Source of the DNA: Limnephilus marmoratus
Taxonomy: Eukaryota > Arthropoda > Insecta > Trichoptera > Limnephilidae
Direction: 5' to 3'
Length of the DNA stretch: 64,000 bases
Assembly: GCA_917880885.1 (NCBI GenBank)
Contig: OU862934.1
Location: forward strand, 32,224,734 to 32,288,733
Below the pieces are notes generated by a model. The model did not search any database and was not told where the DNA came from. It saw nothing but the letters and a program-made list of their open reading frames with translations. The translations under genes were made by a program, and so were the position numbers. Of this stretch, positions 1 through 10,897 are shown one piece after another. Every line of letters starts with the position of its first letter. Position 1 is the stretch's first letter.

Positions 1-766
1 GGTCGTTGGGAGATTTATTAAATTTTCAAAAAAGATTTTGTATTATACCACACCCATTTCAAATAATATAATCATGCAGTAAAATAAATCAATACATTAT
101 CTAGCAAACGCATGTTTTAGAATTTTAATTTTAGTTTCAATAAAATCATTAAAAAATGTATACGTACATGTGTTTCTTGACAAAAATTGGTACATTTGTG
201 TATTTATTTGCGCACTTACAAATTAATATATTACAGATTTTTTTAACATTCTTATTAAATTTAGACATTATTGAAAAATTATAAATACTTATAAACAAAA
301 AATAATTACAAAAAGTACATTATTTTAATAGTTTTATCATCACGCCTTTCAGCATTTTTGGATGAAGGTATAAATTAAAGCTAATTTGGATTGAAATAAA
401 TTCGATATTGAGTTATAATTTTAAAAAGCTGGTACGGAGAATAATTAATCTTTCTCATTGCAATCGCCCTGCACGATCGTAAGAACAACTTTCGACGAAA
501 TGTGGATTTTCGTCCGCTGCTAGTTAAACGCTCTTAAATTGAAGTTTAAAACCGAAATTCGCTGGAAAACTAGGTGTATTAGGCGTTTTGAGATTTTATG
601 TATTTGAGAATCCGAAACTTTTCTTCATTGATTAATTTAACATCAGTCTAACAGGCCAAAGTACTTGCAATAAAATCTCCAATACGCTGTAGACAACTGG
701 GGAGCTGTTTACAAAACCAATCTACACCCTGTTAAAATTGTGCAAAGTCTAATTATAACATCAATT
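1..766. other. AT-rich DNA, no feature recognised
   Basis: I see no coding potential, terminal repeats or RNA-like motif here. It is AT-rich sequence ending at a UTR-only LINE derivative. Confidence 0.5.
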
Positions 767-1100
767 TGGGAAGCGGGAATGGGTACCGCCGCCCCGGGAA
801 CCTTTATTGGATAACCAACACCTCTGCCATAGGTCACCCCAAGTGGTTCGCTACGTTTGGAGATTTAGCAGGGGTGCCCGAGTTCATGGGGTGAGGTTTG
901 TCTAGGTCTTGGAGGCGGAGGACCAGGACATACTGAACCCTAGATTCCTACCCACCCCTTAAACCCTTTTCCTTCCCAGAACTCTCCTCTCCTTCCCTTC
1001 CTTAAAAAAACCCGCCACACAGCATCCCCAAAGATGCCATAGGCCCTGAGGTAAATTATTTTCCTCAGGGCCTCCTGTGTGGAGCTCATTTAAAAAAAAA
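767..1100 (+). mobile_element. UTR-only short LINE derivative (family of the LINE at 45642-49222)
   Basis: The left part (GGCGGGAATGGGTACCGCC, then a CACCCCAAGTGGTTCGCTACG stretch) matches the 5' UTR of the minus-strand LINE at 45642-49222. The right part (CACACAGCATCCCCAAAGA, then the inverted motif CCCTGAGG/CCTCAGGG) matches its 3' UTR and ends in an A-run. The LINE ORF is absent, so this is an internally deleted, non-autonomous copy of about 330 bp. Confidence 0.8.
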
Positions 1101-1194
1101 ACAATAATGTTGAAAAAAAAATATTATCCTACACACCATATTTTTGAAGAATTTAAAATATAAAAATTTACTGATCTAATCCAAAACACTTTAA
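1101..1194. other. AT-rich spacer
   Basis: Short AT-rich stretch between the UTR-only element and a candidate MITE, with nothing recognised. Confidence 0.4.
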
Positions 1195-1505
1195 CCCGTC
1201 TGCTTGTTTAGGAACAAATAGATCCCAAAACACGTAATCGCGTTATACTTTCATAAGACCAAAAACGTCCCGAGCGACCTTACATTTTAAAAGCTATATA
1301 TCACCCTTCTTCTCATGCAAACATGTCTATTTTTTCTTTTAACCAGAAAGTGAATGAAATAATGCTTCTTATTGTCTTTGAAATATGAAAGCTATCTTGC
1401 ATAGACATTTTACAATCTCGATCCAAAGTGACATTTTCAGATTTTACGCGCAACACTGAGGGTTCCGTATTGTGAGATGCGAATATATTGAACCAAGCAG
1501 ACGGG
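1195..1505. mobile_element. Candidate piggyBac-like MITE
   Basis: The ends form an inverted repeat: CCCGTCTGCTTG on the left and CAAGCAGACGGG on the right. TTAA lies directly outside the left end and TTTTAA outside the right, which resembles piggyBac-type TTAA targeting with slight decay. There is no transposase frame inside. The short TIR and imperfect right duplication keep the class uncertain. Confidence 0.45.
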
Positions 1506-1725
1506 TTTTAATATCAGCCAAAAAAAAAGTTCAATTATGTGAAGGTGATTATAAAAAAAAAATCTCCTTGTGTAATGTTTTCTCTATACACACTAAGGTC
1601 ACAATGGTTTTGTTGCCCTTGATATTAAAGTTGTTCTGAATCTTTTTATGCTTACAATTTATGAAACTATGAATGGTTGTGGAATATTGGCTCTAGTTTT
1701 TATGATTTTAGCGTATCTTATATCA

Positions 1726-1961
1726 TCATTACATAGTATAAAGTTAAGTCGCTCCCGTTGTCTGTACGCTTGGGTCTTTTAAACTACGCAACGGATTTTC
1801 ATGCGGTTTTCACCAAATTTAAATTTAAAACCAGATTTAAATATCCGGGTTAAATTTTCCCCACAGGAAAAACTAAACCCTTTCACACACTTCCCCAAAT
1901 GATCATCTAGTCAATCCACGCTATGCAATTGCACTATATAAGTATTATAAATACAAAACAA
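1726..1961 (+). repeat. Left half of an older repeat split by the LINE insertion
   Basis: From about 1840 the sequence matches 20747-20955, and the match resumes at 10901-11175 on the far side of the LINE. The last six bases, AAACAA (1956-1961), recur at 10898-10903 as a target duplication. The 1726-1820 part resembles the reverse complement of 28410-28490, another dispersed repeat with Helitron-like ends. Confidence 0.7.
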
Positions 1962-2273
1962 TACTAGAACAATAACTTTGTGTGACAGATGTTTGTTATG
2001 TTTGTGATGTTTGTTATGGTAACAATAACTTTGAGTGACAGATTTTTGTTTTTATTTTGCTCCCATATAAATTGATAATAAAATAAAGTGTTCAAGTTGC
2101 AAAAGACTACAAAGTGATAGTTAAAGTGAAAATTATAACTATACAGTGATTCAGTATTATTTACGAACCATAAAAAAACAATAATACACTATCACAAGTG
2201 CAAAATAAAAATTAGTGCTGGGCATTATTCAATATATTCAAAGTAAACAATCTTTCGTCAACCATATTCTACA

Positions 2274-2797
2274 ATGAAGCGTACACCACCTGACTCTGAT
2301 GTCGAAGAGGATGAGGTGATTCCCAGGAGTGACCCTGCCCAAGTGTCCGCTATTGAGACACCCCTAATACCTGAATGTGACACTGCAGGTTATGTCAAGC
2401 AGCTGGCTGAGAGGGTCCAGACCGCAATGGCAATTATAATGGATCCATCTTGCCGAGCCACTAAAGATCAGCAGATCAGGATTTAAAAGGAGCTCATCAG
2501 TGTTCTCTCCATTTCCAATATGATGGCTCTGGAAATGGGTAAACTAGAAGGTGCCCTTTCTGTGTTTACATCCAAGTGCATGCCTAATAAAACACCGTCT
2601 GCGCCCACCCGTTCCTGGAATACTGTCGCTGCTTCCACTTCTGATACCAGTAGAACTCAATTTCTCTGCTTGCCGCTAATTACAAGAAATAATGCTCTTC
2701 CTGGCCCTGCTAGACCTTCAGTTCTCGTGTTTCCGGCCAACAACACCCATTCCACTTCCAAGGCCACCATGAAAACCCTGAAAACTGTGATCAATTG
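2274..2797 (+). pseudogene. LINE ORF1 (gag-like), N-terminal part
   Basis: First part of the gag-like ORF1 of the jockey-like LINE, expected to bind RNA in the retrotransposition particle. It starts at the ATG at 2274 with an acidic, low-complexity N-terminus. An in-frame TAA at 2484-2486 interrupts it, and the same frame continues through MMALEMGKLEG to about 2797, where a SINE begins. The zinc knuckles are on the far side of the SINE. ORF1 was therefore broken at least twice, by one stop and one insertion. Confidence 0.7.
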
Positions 2798-3214
2798 ACG
2801 ACCTCCGTGGTCTAGAGGGTAAGACTCTTGACTCACGATCCGGAGGTCGCGGGTTCAAACCCGGCATGCGCAAATAAATTTTATTTGATTAATTTGTGTT
2901 ATATCACAATTAATTAATTTAAAAATAATATATAGTATATTTGCGGCATGTTCCAGAGTGGGAGATACTATTAGTATCGCCCTGGTGTAAGACCACCATT
3001 CAGAATTGAAACGTTGCTTGAAAATGGCTTTAGCCATGTTTGGTGACCAGATCTGAATAGCCAGGTACTTCCCAACCTTCCTCTTTCCCACCACCTTCCC
3101 CTCCCCACTACCTTCAGCCTCACAACATACCTCAATTGGGGATGCCATAGTCTCACTGGCTCCAGACGGGAGCAGTTGAGATTCTTGTGCGGCATTCACT
3201 GTAAAAAAAAAAAA
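2797..3214 (+). mobile_element. tRNA-derived SINE (family 1), near full length
   Basis: The head reads like a tRNA gene, with an A-box-like GTGGTCTAGAGGG and a B-box-like GGGTTCAAACCC. An AT-rich body follows, then a conserved segment (GTTCCAGAGTGGGAGATAC, then CCCTCCCCACTACC, then GGCTCCAGACGGGAGCAG) and a 12-nt A tail. Relatives occur at 13803, 15672 (reverse), 16530 (reverse, head only), 30591 and 53178. It lies inside LINE ORF1, so it inserted later than the LINE. I could not see a clear target duplication. Confidence 0.85.
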
Positions 3215-3884
3215 TCCTGCCACACTTCGCATACGAGTAACGGGTATGCGTGAACTGAAAAGTGGTCGGGTGATAATCCACCCTAGCACTTCTGCTGAAG
3301 TGACGAAATTGGCAAATGCTCCAGCTCTATCCGAAGCCGGTCTAAAAGCAACAATCGCCCCAACTCGCCTCCCTCGTATTGCTATACTTGACCTCCCTCA
3401 AGATATTTCGTCTGAGGATATTATCTCGGCGATTCATCATCAATCTTCCAACGACACCGGTCTCTCTTTAGAAAATTTAAAAGAAAACATATCTTTCTCT
3501 CATAAATCGGGCCCTCGCACTGGTAACTGCATCCACATTTTTAGAGTCCCTCCATCTGTTCGTCACTCTCTAATATCCAGTACAAAACTTGCCATTGACT
3601 GGCAGCTACACCGTGTAAGAGACTGGGTAGATAGCCTGAAATGTGGCCACTGTCAATTATATGGCCACATAGCTTCCAAGTGCCAAGCAGACTTACCCAC
3701 CTGTGCCCACTGTGCCAAAGTTGGTCACAACCGTGATGCCTGCCCCAAAAAGGAGAAATCTCCATTATTTGCCACCTGCACTTTCTTCAGAAAAACGGCT
3801 TCCCACAAAACTGGAGCTCAAGAATGCCCTGAACGCCAAGCTGCTGAGAGACGTGAACTTTCTAGGATAATTTTTTTAGGTTGA
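3215..3884 (+). pseudogene. LINE ORF1 (gag-like), C-terminal part with zinc knuckles
   Basis: ORF1 resumes after the SINE and reads to a stop at 3884. From MRELKSGRVIIH onward it has the usual LINE gag layout: a central RRM-like region followed by cysteine/histidine knuckles. The first reads CGHCQLYGHIASKC, the second CAHCAKVGHNRDAC, and a third degenerate C-x2-F/C-H-C motif lies near the end. These bind nucleic acid in gag proteins of the jockey, I and R1 groups. The stop is just upstream of the ORF2 start at 3902. Confidence 0.8.
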
Positions 3885-3901
3885 AGCTAAAGAATCGTTC
3901 T

Positions 3902-4477
3902 ATGAATAATTCCTTCTCAACGTACTACCAAAACGTTCGTGGCCTAAATACAAAACTGAACACTATTCGCTGTAACGTCAGTGTATGTCTTTACGACTTT
4001 TTATTTCTTACCGAAACACGGCTCTCTGATAATGTATCATCTGCTGAACTTGAACTATTTGACTACAACATTTTTCGTTGTGACCGTTCTACTTCTTCTG
4101 TGAAGTGTAAAGGTGGAGGAGTGATGATATGTGTAAATAAAAAATACCCTTGCCATATTCTAGAAACATCTGACAATGTTTCTGATCAATTGTTCCTATG
4201 TGTTATATTTGGTACCAAAAAGCTTGTACTTAGTTGTGTTTACATTCCTCCTTCCTCTTCGGTAGAAGTCTACAAGTCGCATACTGCTTCAATTGAGTGT
4301 GTCTCTAGAAATGCTGATTCCTTACTTATTTGTGGCGATTATAATTTACCTAAAATATTGTGGCTGAATAACAACCAAGGGGTCAAAACTTCTACTAGTA
4401 ATCTTTCCCAACAAGCTATTGAAATTGTAAATTTTTTTGCTTTTATGAATATGTTTCAAGTAAATCCAGTCACTAAC
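3902..4477 (+). pseudogene. LINE ORF2, endonuclease domain (N-terminal part)
   Basis: Start of ORF2, the enzyme polyprotein. The ATG at 3902 leads into YYQNVRGLNTKLN, then FLFLTETRLSD and LLICGDYNLP, which are the N, E and GDxN motifs of apurinic-type LINE endonucleases that nick the target DNA. The frame runs into the 5' LTR of a Ty3/gypsy element at 4478. The missing C-terminal part of the endonuclease (a D-x-HPP motif) continues from 8449. The open frame could be extended upstream to a TTG at 3881, but the ATG is the more natural start. Confidence 0.8.
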
Positions 4478-4753
4478 TGTGGTAAACGTATGTCTTGCGG
4501 TATGAAAGAGACATGCGTGTATGAATGAGACAGCATGAGGAACGTATAAAAGGGTGTGATTGCTGTCTACCGTCCTCTTTGCATTATCGCTTCGTAGGAA
4601 GCACACCTGTACCATATCTCGGAATAAATTCACTAAGTCTACCTACGACTTATTATTGTCAATCACCCTGAACTGAGATCACCATCCCAAGTGGAATCTG
4701 GATCCACACACGGAGTCCAGAAAGTAATGTTGATACCGGCCACGGTCATCACA
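4478..4753 (+). repeat. 5' LTR of the Ty3/gypsy element
   Basis: Direct repeat of 8173-8448. It carries a TATA-like TATAAAAG at 4545-4552 and a polyadenylation signal AATAAA at 4623-4628, about 75 bp apart, as expected for the U3-R layout of an LTR. Confidence 0.9.
4545..4552 (+). promoter_or_regulatory. TATA-like box in the 5' LTR
   Basis: TATAAAAG, conserved at 8240-8247 in the 3' LTR. Its position upstream of the AATAAA signal fits the retrotransposon promoter. Confidence 0.55.
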
Positions 4754-4775
4754 TTTGGCGCAGCCGATAAAGGAA
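4754..4775 (+). other. Primer-binding-site-like sequence
   Basis: The bases right after the 5' LTR include TGGCGCAGCCGATA. Ty3/gypsy elements place a tRNA-complementary site here, and TGGCGCAG-type sites are known from insect gypsy-like elements. The exact tRNA was not checked. Confidence 0.5.
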
Positions 4776-5180
4776 CTAACAGCAGCCAAAATCACATTTG
4801 GCAGCCTATTTGGAACAGAGAGTACGCAGCAAACATCCGAGATTGAGGCTACAGGGCCAGATCAGGATAGGAAGAGCAAGAGCAGCAGAAATTGGCATCC
4901 GAGGAATAGCAAGGCGCTGGATAGGTTTATTTAGTGCCGAGAACCTGGAGGAGCATACACGTAAGGCGTGGATGGAGAAGTCCGGGTCTTCAGGAGAAGA
5001 TCAGAGACCAGGTGCAGACCTCACGGAAGGCGTGCCGGGGCATTAGAAGGACGACCAGGGTACAGGAGCCAGGAGACGGTCCGCGGAAGGGCGAGATCGG
5101 AGCAGCAGCAGCAAGTCAACAGAGTCGTGAGTTGAGTGTTGTTTGTAAATTTTCTGCTTATTGATTGTATATGTGGGAAG

Positions 5181-5351
5181 ATGGAAGGGGGAGAACTGCC
5201 CAGGTTTTGTCATTTGAGGGACAAACTGGAGACGTTCGTGTTGCAATACGAACAGTTCATCCTCGTCAATGATGACAAGTTAAATTCGTTAGAGAAAAAG
5301 AGAGCGGTTTTAATATCTCATTTACACAGAGACAATAGATTTATTGATTGA
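5181..5351 (+). pseudogene. Ty3/gypsy gag, N-terminal piece
   Basis: Starts at the ATG at 5181 (MEGGELPRF) and covers about 56 codons, including FVLQYEQFILVNDD and KKRAVLISHL, typical of the gag start in this group. It stops at 5349-5351. The following gag sequence continues in the next frame from about 5344, across a short ATTG duplication, so a single frameshift separates them. Confidence 0.65.
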
Positions 5352-6972
5352 TTTGTGTTTTCCTAAAAAAATTACAGATATTACGGTCGAAAATTTATTG
5401 TTATTACTAGAGAATCATGTAGGTATCAAACGAAATGTGTTCAAAGAGCGCGAAATTTTTTTTGCTACGAAACAAAAAAGTTCAGAATCGGTTACTGATT
5501 ATATAGCACGGTTAAGGAATCTCGTTAGATTTTGTAAATTCGAGGACAGACTGGAATATAATTTAAAAGATATTTTTGTCACCGGTCTTCGAGTGGGGCG
5601 AATTAAGGAGAAATTATTTGTAGAAGCTGAAAACTTTTCATTAAAAAAGGTTGTAGAATGTGCTATTGCTATGGATTCATTCGAGGTAATGAATAAGCAA
5701 ATTAAAACGGAAAGTGTTGATTTAGTAAATAAATTTAAAAATACATCGAACAATTTGTCACAAAAACAAAATTCGGTGGGTAAACATTTTTTTAGAACTT
5801 CGGACAAGAATGTTACATCGTACAGAGCGAGGTCAGCGGATCGAACGAAATGTAAACATTGCGGGAATTATCACGATTCAGTAAATTGTAAATTGAAAGA
5901 CGTGTTTTGTTATAAATGCAGAGTAAAAGGGCATATTGGGAAGATATGTCGCGGTTTAAATAATAATAACATTTCTTCAGTGTTCGTAAATACGCAGGAA
6001 CATAAAAAAATGTTGCGGATAAACGCAGTATATTGTGAACCAATATTGTGCAAAGTTTTAGTGAATAATGTGGAACTAAACGGGTTATTGGACACAGGAG
6101 CGGCGATCTCGATTTTGACTGACAAAGATTATGTTAAACATTTCAAACATTTGAATTTAAAACCAAAGGATTTAACCTTAAAGGGTTACGCTAACTGTAA
6201 GTTAAATTTATTGGGTTGTATCTTATTAACAGTTGATTTTAACGGTTATAGGGAAATGTTAGAATTTTGCGTAGTAAAACATGGAACAATTACGGTTGTA
6301 GGGCGTGATTTCATTAAAAAGTTTAATATTGGATTTACGGGCTTACAATCTTCTTTATCCCAGGAGGGAAGTGAAAATTTTTCTCACAATATGGTTGAGA
6401 ATAATACTAGTGTAGTAGATAATTTAATTCGGAAATTCCCGGAGGTTTTTTCGGAGAAACTGGGTAGATTCAATAAATATAAAGTGCATTTGAAATTAAA
6501 AGAGAATGCGGAACCGAAATTCTGCAATCCGAGAAATATACCGTTTGCTTTAAAAGCAAAGGTTGAATCGGAATTGGGCCGTTTACAATCGGAAGGTATT
6601 TCAGTTCCGGTAAACTATAGTAAGTTTGCGTCACCAATCGTTCCCATAGTAAAAAGTAATGGGGTAATAAATGAACAATCAATTTCAGCCCAGGAGGGTA
6701 GTGAAATTTTTTCCGACAGAGTATTTGAGAATGATAGAAGTGATTTACAATCAATTTCATCCCAGGAGGGTAGTGAAATTTTTTCTCATAGTGGTTTTGA
6801 GAATGATAGAAGTGATTTACAATCAATTTCATCCCAGGAGGGTAGTGAAATTTTTTCTCATAGTGTATTTGAGAGTGGTAGAAGTAAAGTGAATAAAAAA
6901 TTCGAAAATTCCAGGAGGTTTTTTCAGAGAAAGCGGGTAGTTTTAATAAAAGTAAAGTGCAATCAGAATTAA
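5344..6972 (+). pseudogene. Ty3/gypsy gag-protease polyprotein with a truncated reverse transcriptase
   Basis: The frame holds a retrotransposon-gag region (residues about 1-110 of 542), then two CCHC knuckles (C170-C173-H177-C182 and C189-C192-H197-C202) as in Ty3/gypsy elements of the K02A2.6/mag type. A retroviral-type aspartic protease follows, with its active-site Asp-Thr-Gly at 250-252. The start of a reverse transcriptase follows (FASPIVPIVKSNG near 430-445), but the domain ends there. From about 6660 it becomes repeated QEGSEIFS modules, copied from the protease/RT linker at 6346-6420. No catalytic YxDD motif remains, so this copy cannot supply its own polymerase. Confidence 0.8.
6688..6895 (+). 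repeat. Tandem in-frame repeats inside the defective pol frame
   Basis: Three copies of a module of about 80 bp encoding QEGSEIFS...FEN/SxRS follow one another in frame. A diverged original copy lies at 6346-6420. The array sits where the reverse transcriptase should be. Confidence 0.75.
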
Positions 6973-7076
6973 TTGGGGTCGAGGAACCAGTTCACGTAGA
7001 GAATGACTTGGATACTCAAATTCTAAGTTTATTTAAAAATAACAGAGATTTACCTATAACGGAATAAATATGGAGT

Positions 7077-7388
7077 AGGGTGCATATTAATTATGCGGGC
7101 CCAATTGCAAATAAATATTTTCTTGTAATTATTGACTCAACCTCAAAATGGTTAGACTGTGTAGAAGTAAATTCTCCAAATTCGTATAACACTATTAAAA
7201 TATTAAAGGGTTTATTTAGTTATTTCGGGAGTGTTCAGACAATAGTTTCAGATAATGGAGCCGCTTTCATGTCAGCGGACTTCAAAGAGTTTTGTGAGAT
7301 GAATAACATCAAACATTTAACTACTCCGGTAAATCATCCACAATCAAATGGTCTAGCAGAAAACGCGGTTCGAACGTGTAAAAATTAA
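7077..7388 (+). pseudogene. Ty3/gypsy integrase, catalytic core
   Basis: The core domain that inserts the cDNA into the chromosome. From the ATG at 7080 the three catalytic acidic residues are in place: D19 in VIIDST, D58 in VSDNG and E94 in GLAEN, with 35 residues between the last two (the D,D-35-E spacing). The N-terminal zinc domain is missing, and the sequence just upstream (6973-7079) contains stops. The frame ends at a TAA in an A-rich run, and the C-terminal part continues one frame over. Confidence 0.8.
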
Positions 7389-7395
7389 AAAAAAA

Positions 7396-8040
7396 ATGAT
7401 GATAAGAAATAAGTTTCAGTCAGGTTATGAGGAAAAATTAGGAATTTTTTTAATTGATTACAGAAATGCACCACACTGTACAACTGGTTTAGAACCTGCA
7501 GTTGTAATGTTTGGAAGGAAACTAAGGTCAAACTTGAACAGTTTTGTACCGAGAGGGGGGAGAGATAAGGATAATATAATTAAGAAAGAAACAAAATTTA
7601 AAATGTCAAAATGTCAGGAAAATCAAAGATATTATTATAAGAGAAATAATAAAGAATCGGTGGGTTTTTCGATAAATCAAAAGGTCATGGTTAGAGATTT
7701 CAGAGACCAAAACAATGATAAATGGGTACCAGGGAAAGTGTATAAACAATTAGGAAAAAAACTTTATATAATTGAGGTAAATTTAAATGGTAAAATTATG
7801 TATTGGAAAAGGCATTTTGATCAGTTGTCTAAATTATGTGTGTCATGGGAAAAGAAACACAGCAATCCTTATATCGCGTCTGAGACGAAGAGACTGTCGT
7901 ATGACGAATACGATGTCTCCAGCTTTGGCCTGGATGACAGTCTAATGGGTTTTTCTCCTTCTCCTTCCAGCTCCAGTGATCCAGTGGCGTCAACGTCGGG
8001 AAATTGGAAGGACCGACTACGACCACGAACACACAGATGA
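7396..8040 (+). pseudogene. Ty3/gypsy integrase, C-terminal part
   Basis: Continues the integrase after a frameshift in an A-run. RNAPHCTTGLEPAVVMFGRKLR is the usual end of the core in this group. Residues about 95-140 (INQKVMVRDFRD, then KWVPGKVYKQLGKKLYII) resemble the SH3-like DNA-binding domain. The remaining acidic and serine-rich tail reaches the stop at 8040, about 130 bp before the 3' LTR. Confidence 0.75.
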
Positions 8041-8172
8041 GTCAATGAAGACAGCACTCAGCTCTCGACTCAACATGAATTACTTACATTGTAAATATTG
8101 GAATATTATATGTATTGTAAATAATTATCAGATCATGTTCTGTAACTGTCTTCGGATTTAAGTGTGGAGGGA

Positions 8173-8448
8173 TGTGGTGAACGTATGTCTTGCGGTATGA
8201 AAGAGACATGCGTGTATGAGTGAGACAGCATGAGGAACGTATAAAAGGGTGTGATTGCTGTCTACCGTCCTCTTTGCATTATCGCTTCGTAGGAAGCACA
8301 CCTGTACCATATCTCGGAATAAACTCACTAAGTTTACCTACGACTTATTATTGTCAATCACCCTGAACTGAGATCACCATCCCAAGTGGAATCTGGATCC
8401 ACACACGGAGTCCAGAAAGTAATGTTGATACCGGCCACGGTCATCACA
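8173..8448 (+). repeat. 3' LTR of the Ty3/gypsy element
   Basis: Direct repeat of 4478-4753, differing at about four positions. It has the same TATA-like box (8240-8247) and AATAAA (8318-8323) and is followed by CTAAC, the target duplication. Confidence 0.9.
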
Positions 8449-10703
8449 CTAACTATCTAGGTTCTTGCCTGGAATTAATTTTCACTAGCATACCTAATGT
8501 CATAGTTAGTGAAGCTGATGTTTTGTTGTTACCTATTGATAAATATCATCCACCTCTCTCTATTAATATCACAATTTTTTTTAAATTTGAATCTTTGAAA
8601 CCAAGTTTCTCGTATCACTACAAATATCTTAATGGTAACTATTCTAACACGAACAAATATCTTTCCCTGATTAATTGGACAAAACTATTAACATGAACAA
8701 ATATCTTTCCCTGATTAATTGGACAAAATTATTTTTAAATTCTGATATAAATGAAGCCGTATTTAAATTTAATGAATGTGTAACACGTGCTATAGATTTG
8801 TTTGTTCCCAAGGGATGTTACTCTCAACCCAAGTTTCCAAATTGGTTTAGCTCGAAACTTAAGCAGTTAATAAATGAAAAAAAGAAAACTCATAAGATAT
8901 TTAAAGAAACTGGCAACTTAAAATTTTATCAAAAATTTTCTCAATTAAGGGAACTGTCTAAAATCGAATCAGCCAAATGCTATAAATCTTTTGTAGAAGT
9001 TACAGAGACAAAATTACTTAAAAATCCTTAACAATTCTGGCAATTTGTTGCACAAAAGCGTACAGTTAATGATCTCCCTTCAAGTATGTATTATCATGAA
9101 ACTCACGCTACAAATAGTCACGACATTGCCAACCTTTTTGCTGAACACTTTTCCTCTGTATATTCTGATGCTTCATGCACCATCCCTCCACTTAACTATG
9201 ACTATAATATTGACTTGAATGATTGCCAAATTTCACTTGCAGAGGTTTACCAATCCTTAAATAATCTTTCTAACAAAAAAGTACCGGACCTGATGGCATT
9301 CCAGAAATCTTGCTAAAAGAATGTAAATGTTGATTACCTAACCCAATTTGTATGTTATACAATTTATCACTCTCAACCGAAACATTTGCTGACTCATGGA
9401 AAATTTCATTTATTCGAACCATTTTTAAGTACAGACCAATATCAATGATATCTAATATTCCAAAAATATTTGAGTCGATAATTACAAAGAAAATCACTCC
9501 TATTTTCAAAAATTTTCTGATCGTGGAACAGCATGGACTTAGATCGGCGAAATCTACAACAATTAATTTACTGTCCTTTATAAATACCATTCTTAAAGCC
9601 TTAGAAGACATCACTCAGGTTGATGTCCTCTCTGACTTCTCCAAAGCCTTCGTCAAAGTTAATCACCGTATTCTCATGGCCAAACTTTATGCTATAGGCA
9701 TTAGAGACTCATTGTTATCATTCTTTCACTCTTACTTGAGTAATAGAAAACAAAGGGTTAAAATAAATAACTTTGAATCCTTTAACATTGATGTAACTTC
9801 CGGAGCCCATTTGGCCCCGCTTCTTTTTAACCTTTTTATTAACGATATCATTAAAGTTTTTTCTCACACACGTTTTTGACTTTTTGCCGATGACAATAAG
9901 GTTCTCAAGATAATTAAATCCCATCTTGATTGTTTACTTTGTCAACTTGATATTGATTCATTTAATGATTGGTGCAAAATTAACTGCACGGAACTTAATG
10001 TTGATAAATGCAAAATTTTGTCCTTTTATAGAACCAAAAAACCTATTCAGTTTGATTATAAACTAAATAATGTTTGTCTCTCTACTGTCACATCTATCAG
10101 GACCTTAGGGTCACTCTGGATTGTAAACTTTCTTTCCGGGATTACATTAATAACATCGTAAACAAATCACTTAAACTACTCGGCTTCATTCATAGAATTA
10201 CCTCTGACTTTAAACATATAAATACACTTAAAACTCTTTACTGTTCGCTGGTCCGCCCTCACCTTGAATATGCTAGTGTCATTTGGTCTCCTTTTTACGC
10301 TGTCCACATTTGTTACATCGAATCTGTACAACATCGCTTCCTACGAGGAATTGCTTGGAGGTTAGGACTTGAAAGAGGAGAATACTCGTATGATGAAATT
10401 GAACAAACTTTAAACATTTCCTCTTTAGAAAAACGTAGAAAGGACTCTGATCTAATATGCATTTTCAAAATTATCAACAGTATTACTGACACACCTGCTT
10501 TGTTACAACTCATCCAGTTCAACATTCCTTCCCGTAGACTCCGAAATAATAAATTGCTGTTCCTCAATCAACATTCTACTAATTATGGATATCATTCTCC
10601 TTTATCCAGAATGTCGAGACTTGTCAACGCAAATCAAAGCATTGAATTTTTTGGTGTAAGCCTAAATGACTTTCGGCAGTCGTTACGCAATGTGGTTTTT
10701 TAA
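8449..10703 (+). pseudogene. LINE ORF2, rest of endonuclease plus reverse transcriptase
   Basis: ORF2 of the jockey-like LINE resumes after the LTR element. NYLGSCLELIFTS and the DKYHPPLS motif complete the endonuclease. Reverse transcriptase motifs follow in broken frames: a degraded KxPD near 9290, YRPISMISNIPKI near 9430, DFSKAFVKVNHR near 9640, a PLLFNLFINDI stretch near 9820, and FADD just after a TGA near 9880. The C-terminal LINE tail (LVRPHLEYASVIWSP to the stop at 10703) is one clean frame from 10074. A 41-bp tandem duplication at 8654-8733 and several stops show loss of function. Confidence 0.8.
8654..8733 (+). repeat. Two-copy tandem duplication of about 41 bp in ORF2
   Basis: AACAAATATCTTTCCCTGAT and the following 20 or so bases occur twice in a row, shifting the ORF2 reading frame. 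Confidence 0.85.
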
Positions 10704-10897
10704 AGTATTTTTAAATCCATCTTCAAGCTACTTGTAGTTATCTTCTCTATGTACTTTTATATTATATGTATTTTGTCAATGCTCTTCATCTATATGTAAT
10801 CTCCTTTCATTGTGATCTCTCTTTTTTTTCTATTCGTGTTATTGTTATATTGTTAATTGGACTATTTGTCCGTAAATAAATAAATTAATTAATTAAT

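Larger units (their letters stand above)
4478..8448 (+). mobile_element. Ty3/gypsy LTR retrotransposon, defective (reverse transcriptase largely lost)
   Basis: Bounded by 276-bp LTRs (4478-4753 and 8173-8448) that start TGTGGT and end CATCACA. CTAAC is duplicated outside (4473-4477 and 8449-8453). A primer-binding-like TTTGGCGCAGCCG follows the 5' LTR and a purine-rich GTGTGGAGGGA precedes the 3' LTR. Gag with two CCHC knuckles, a DTG protease and a DDE integrase are recognisable. Almost all of the reverse transcriptase and RNase H is missing and tandem sequence lies in its place. The LTRs differ at about four positions by eye, so insertion was fairly recent. Confidence 0.9.
1962..10897 (+). 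mobile_element. Jockey-like non-LTR retrotransposon, decayed, with two nested insertions
   Basis: A two-ORF LINE: ORF1 gag with CCHC knuckles, then ORF2 with an apurinic-type endonuclease and a reverse transcriptase, ending in a TAAA/ATTA-rich tail. It is flanked by AAACAA (1956-1961, 10898-10903), and an uninterrupted version of its target lies at 20747-21240. A SINE (2797-3214) splits ORF1 and a Ty3/gypsy element (4478-8448) splits ORF2. Without these the LINE is about 4.5 kb. Several stops and frameshifts show it is dead. The jockey/CR1 assignment is inferred from motif style and was not tested by phylogeny. Confidence 0.85.

Noticed and set aside
2855..3289. 144-codon minus-strand frame
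   Set aside because: Antisense to a SINE body; the same frame appears in other SINE copies only because the sequence is shared.
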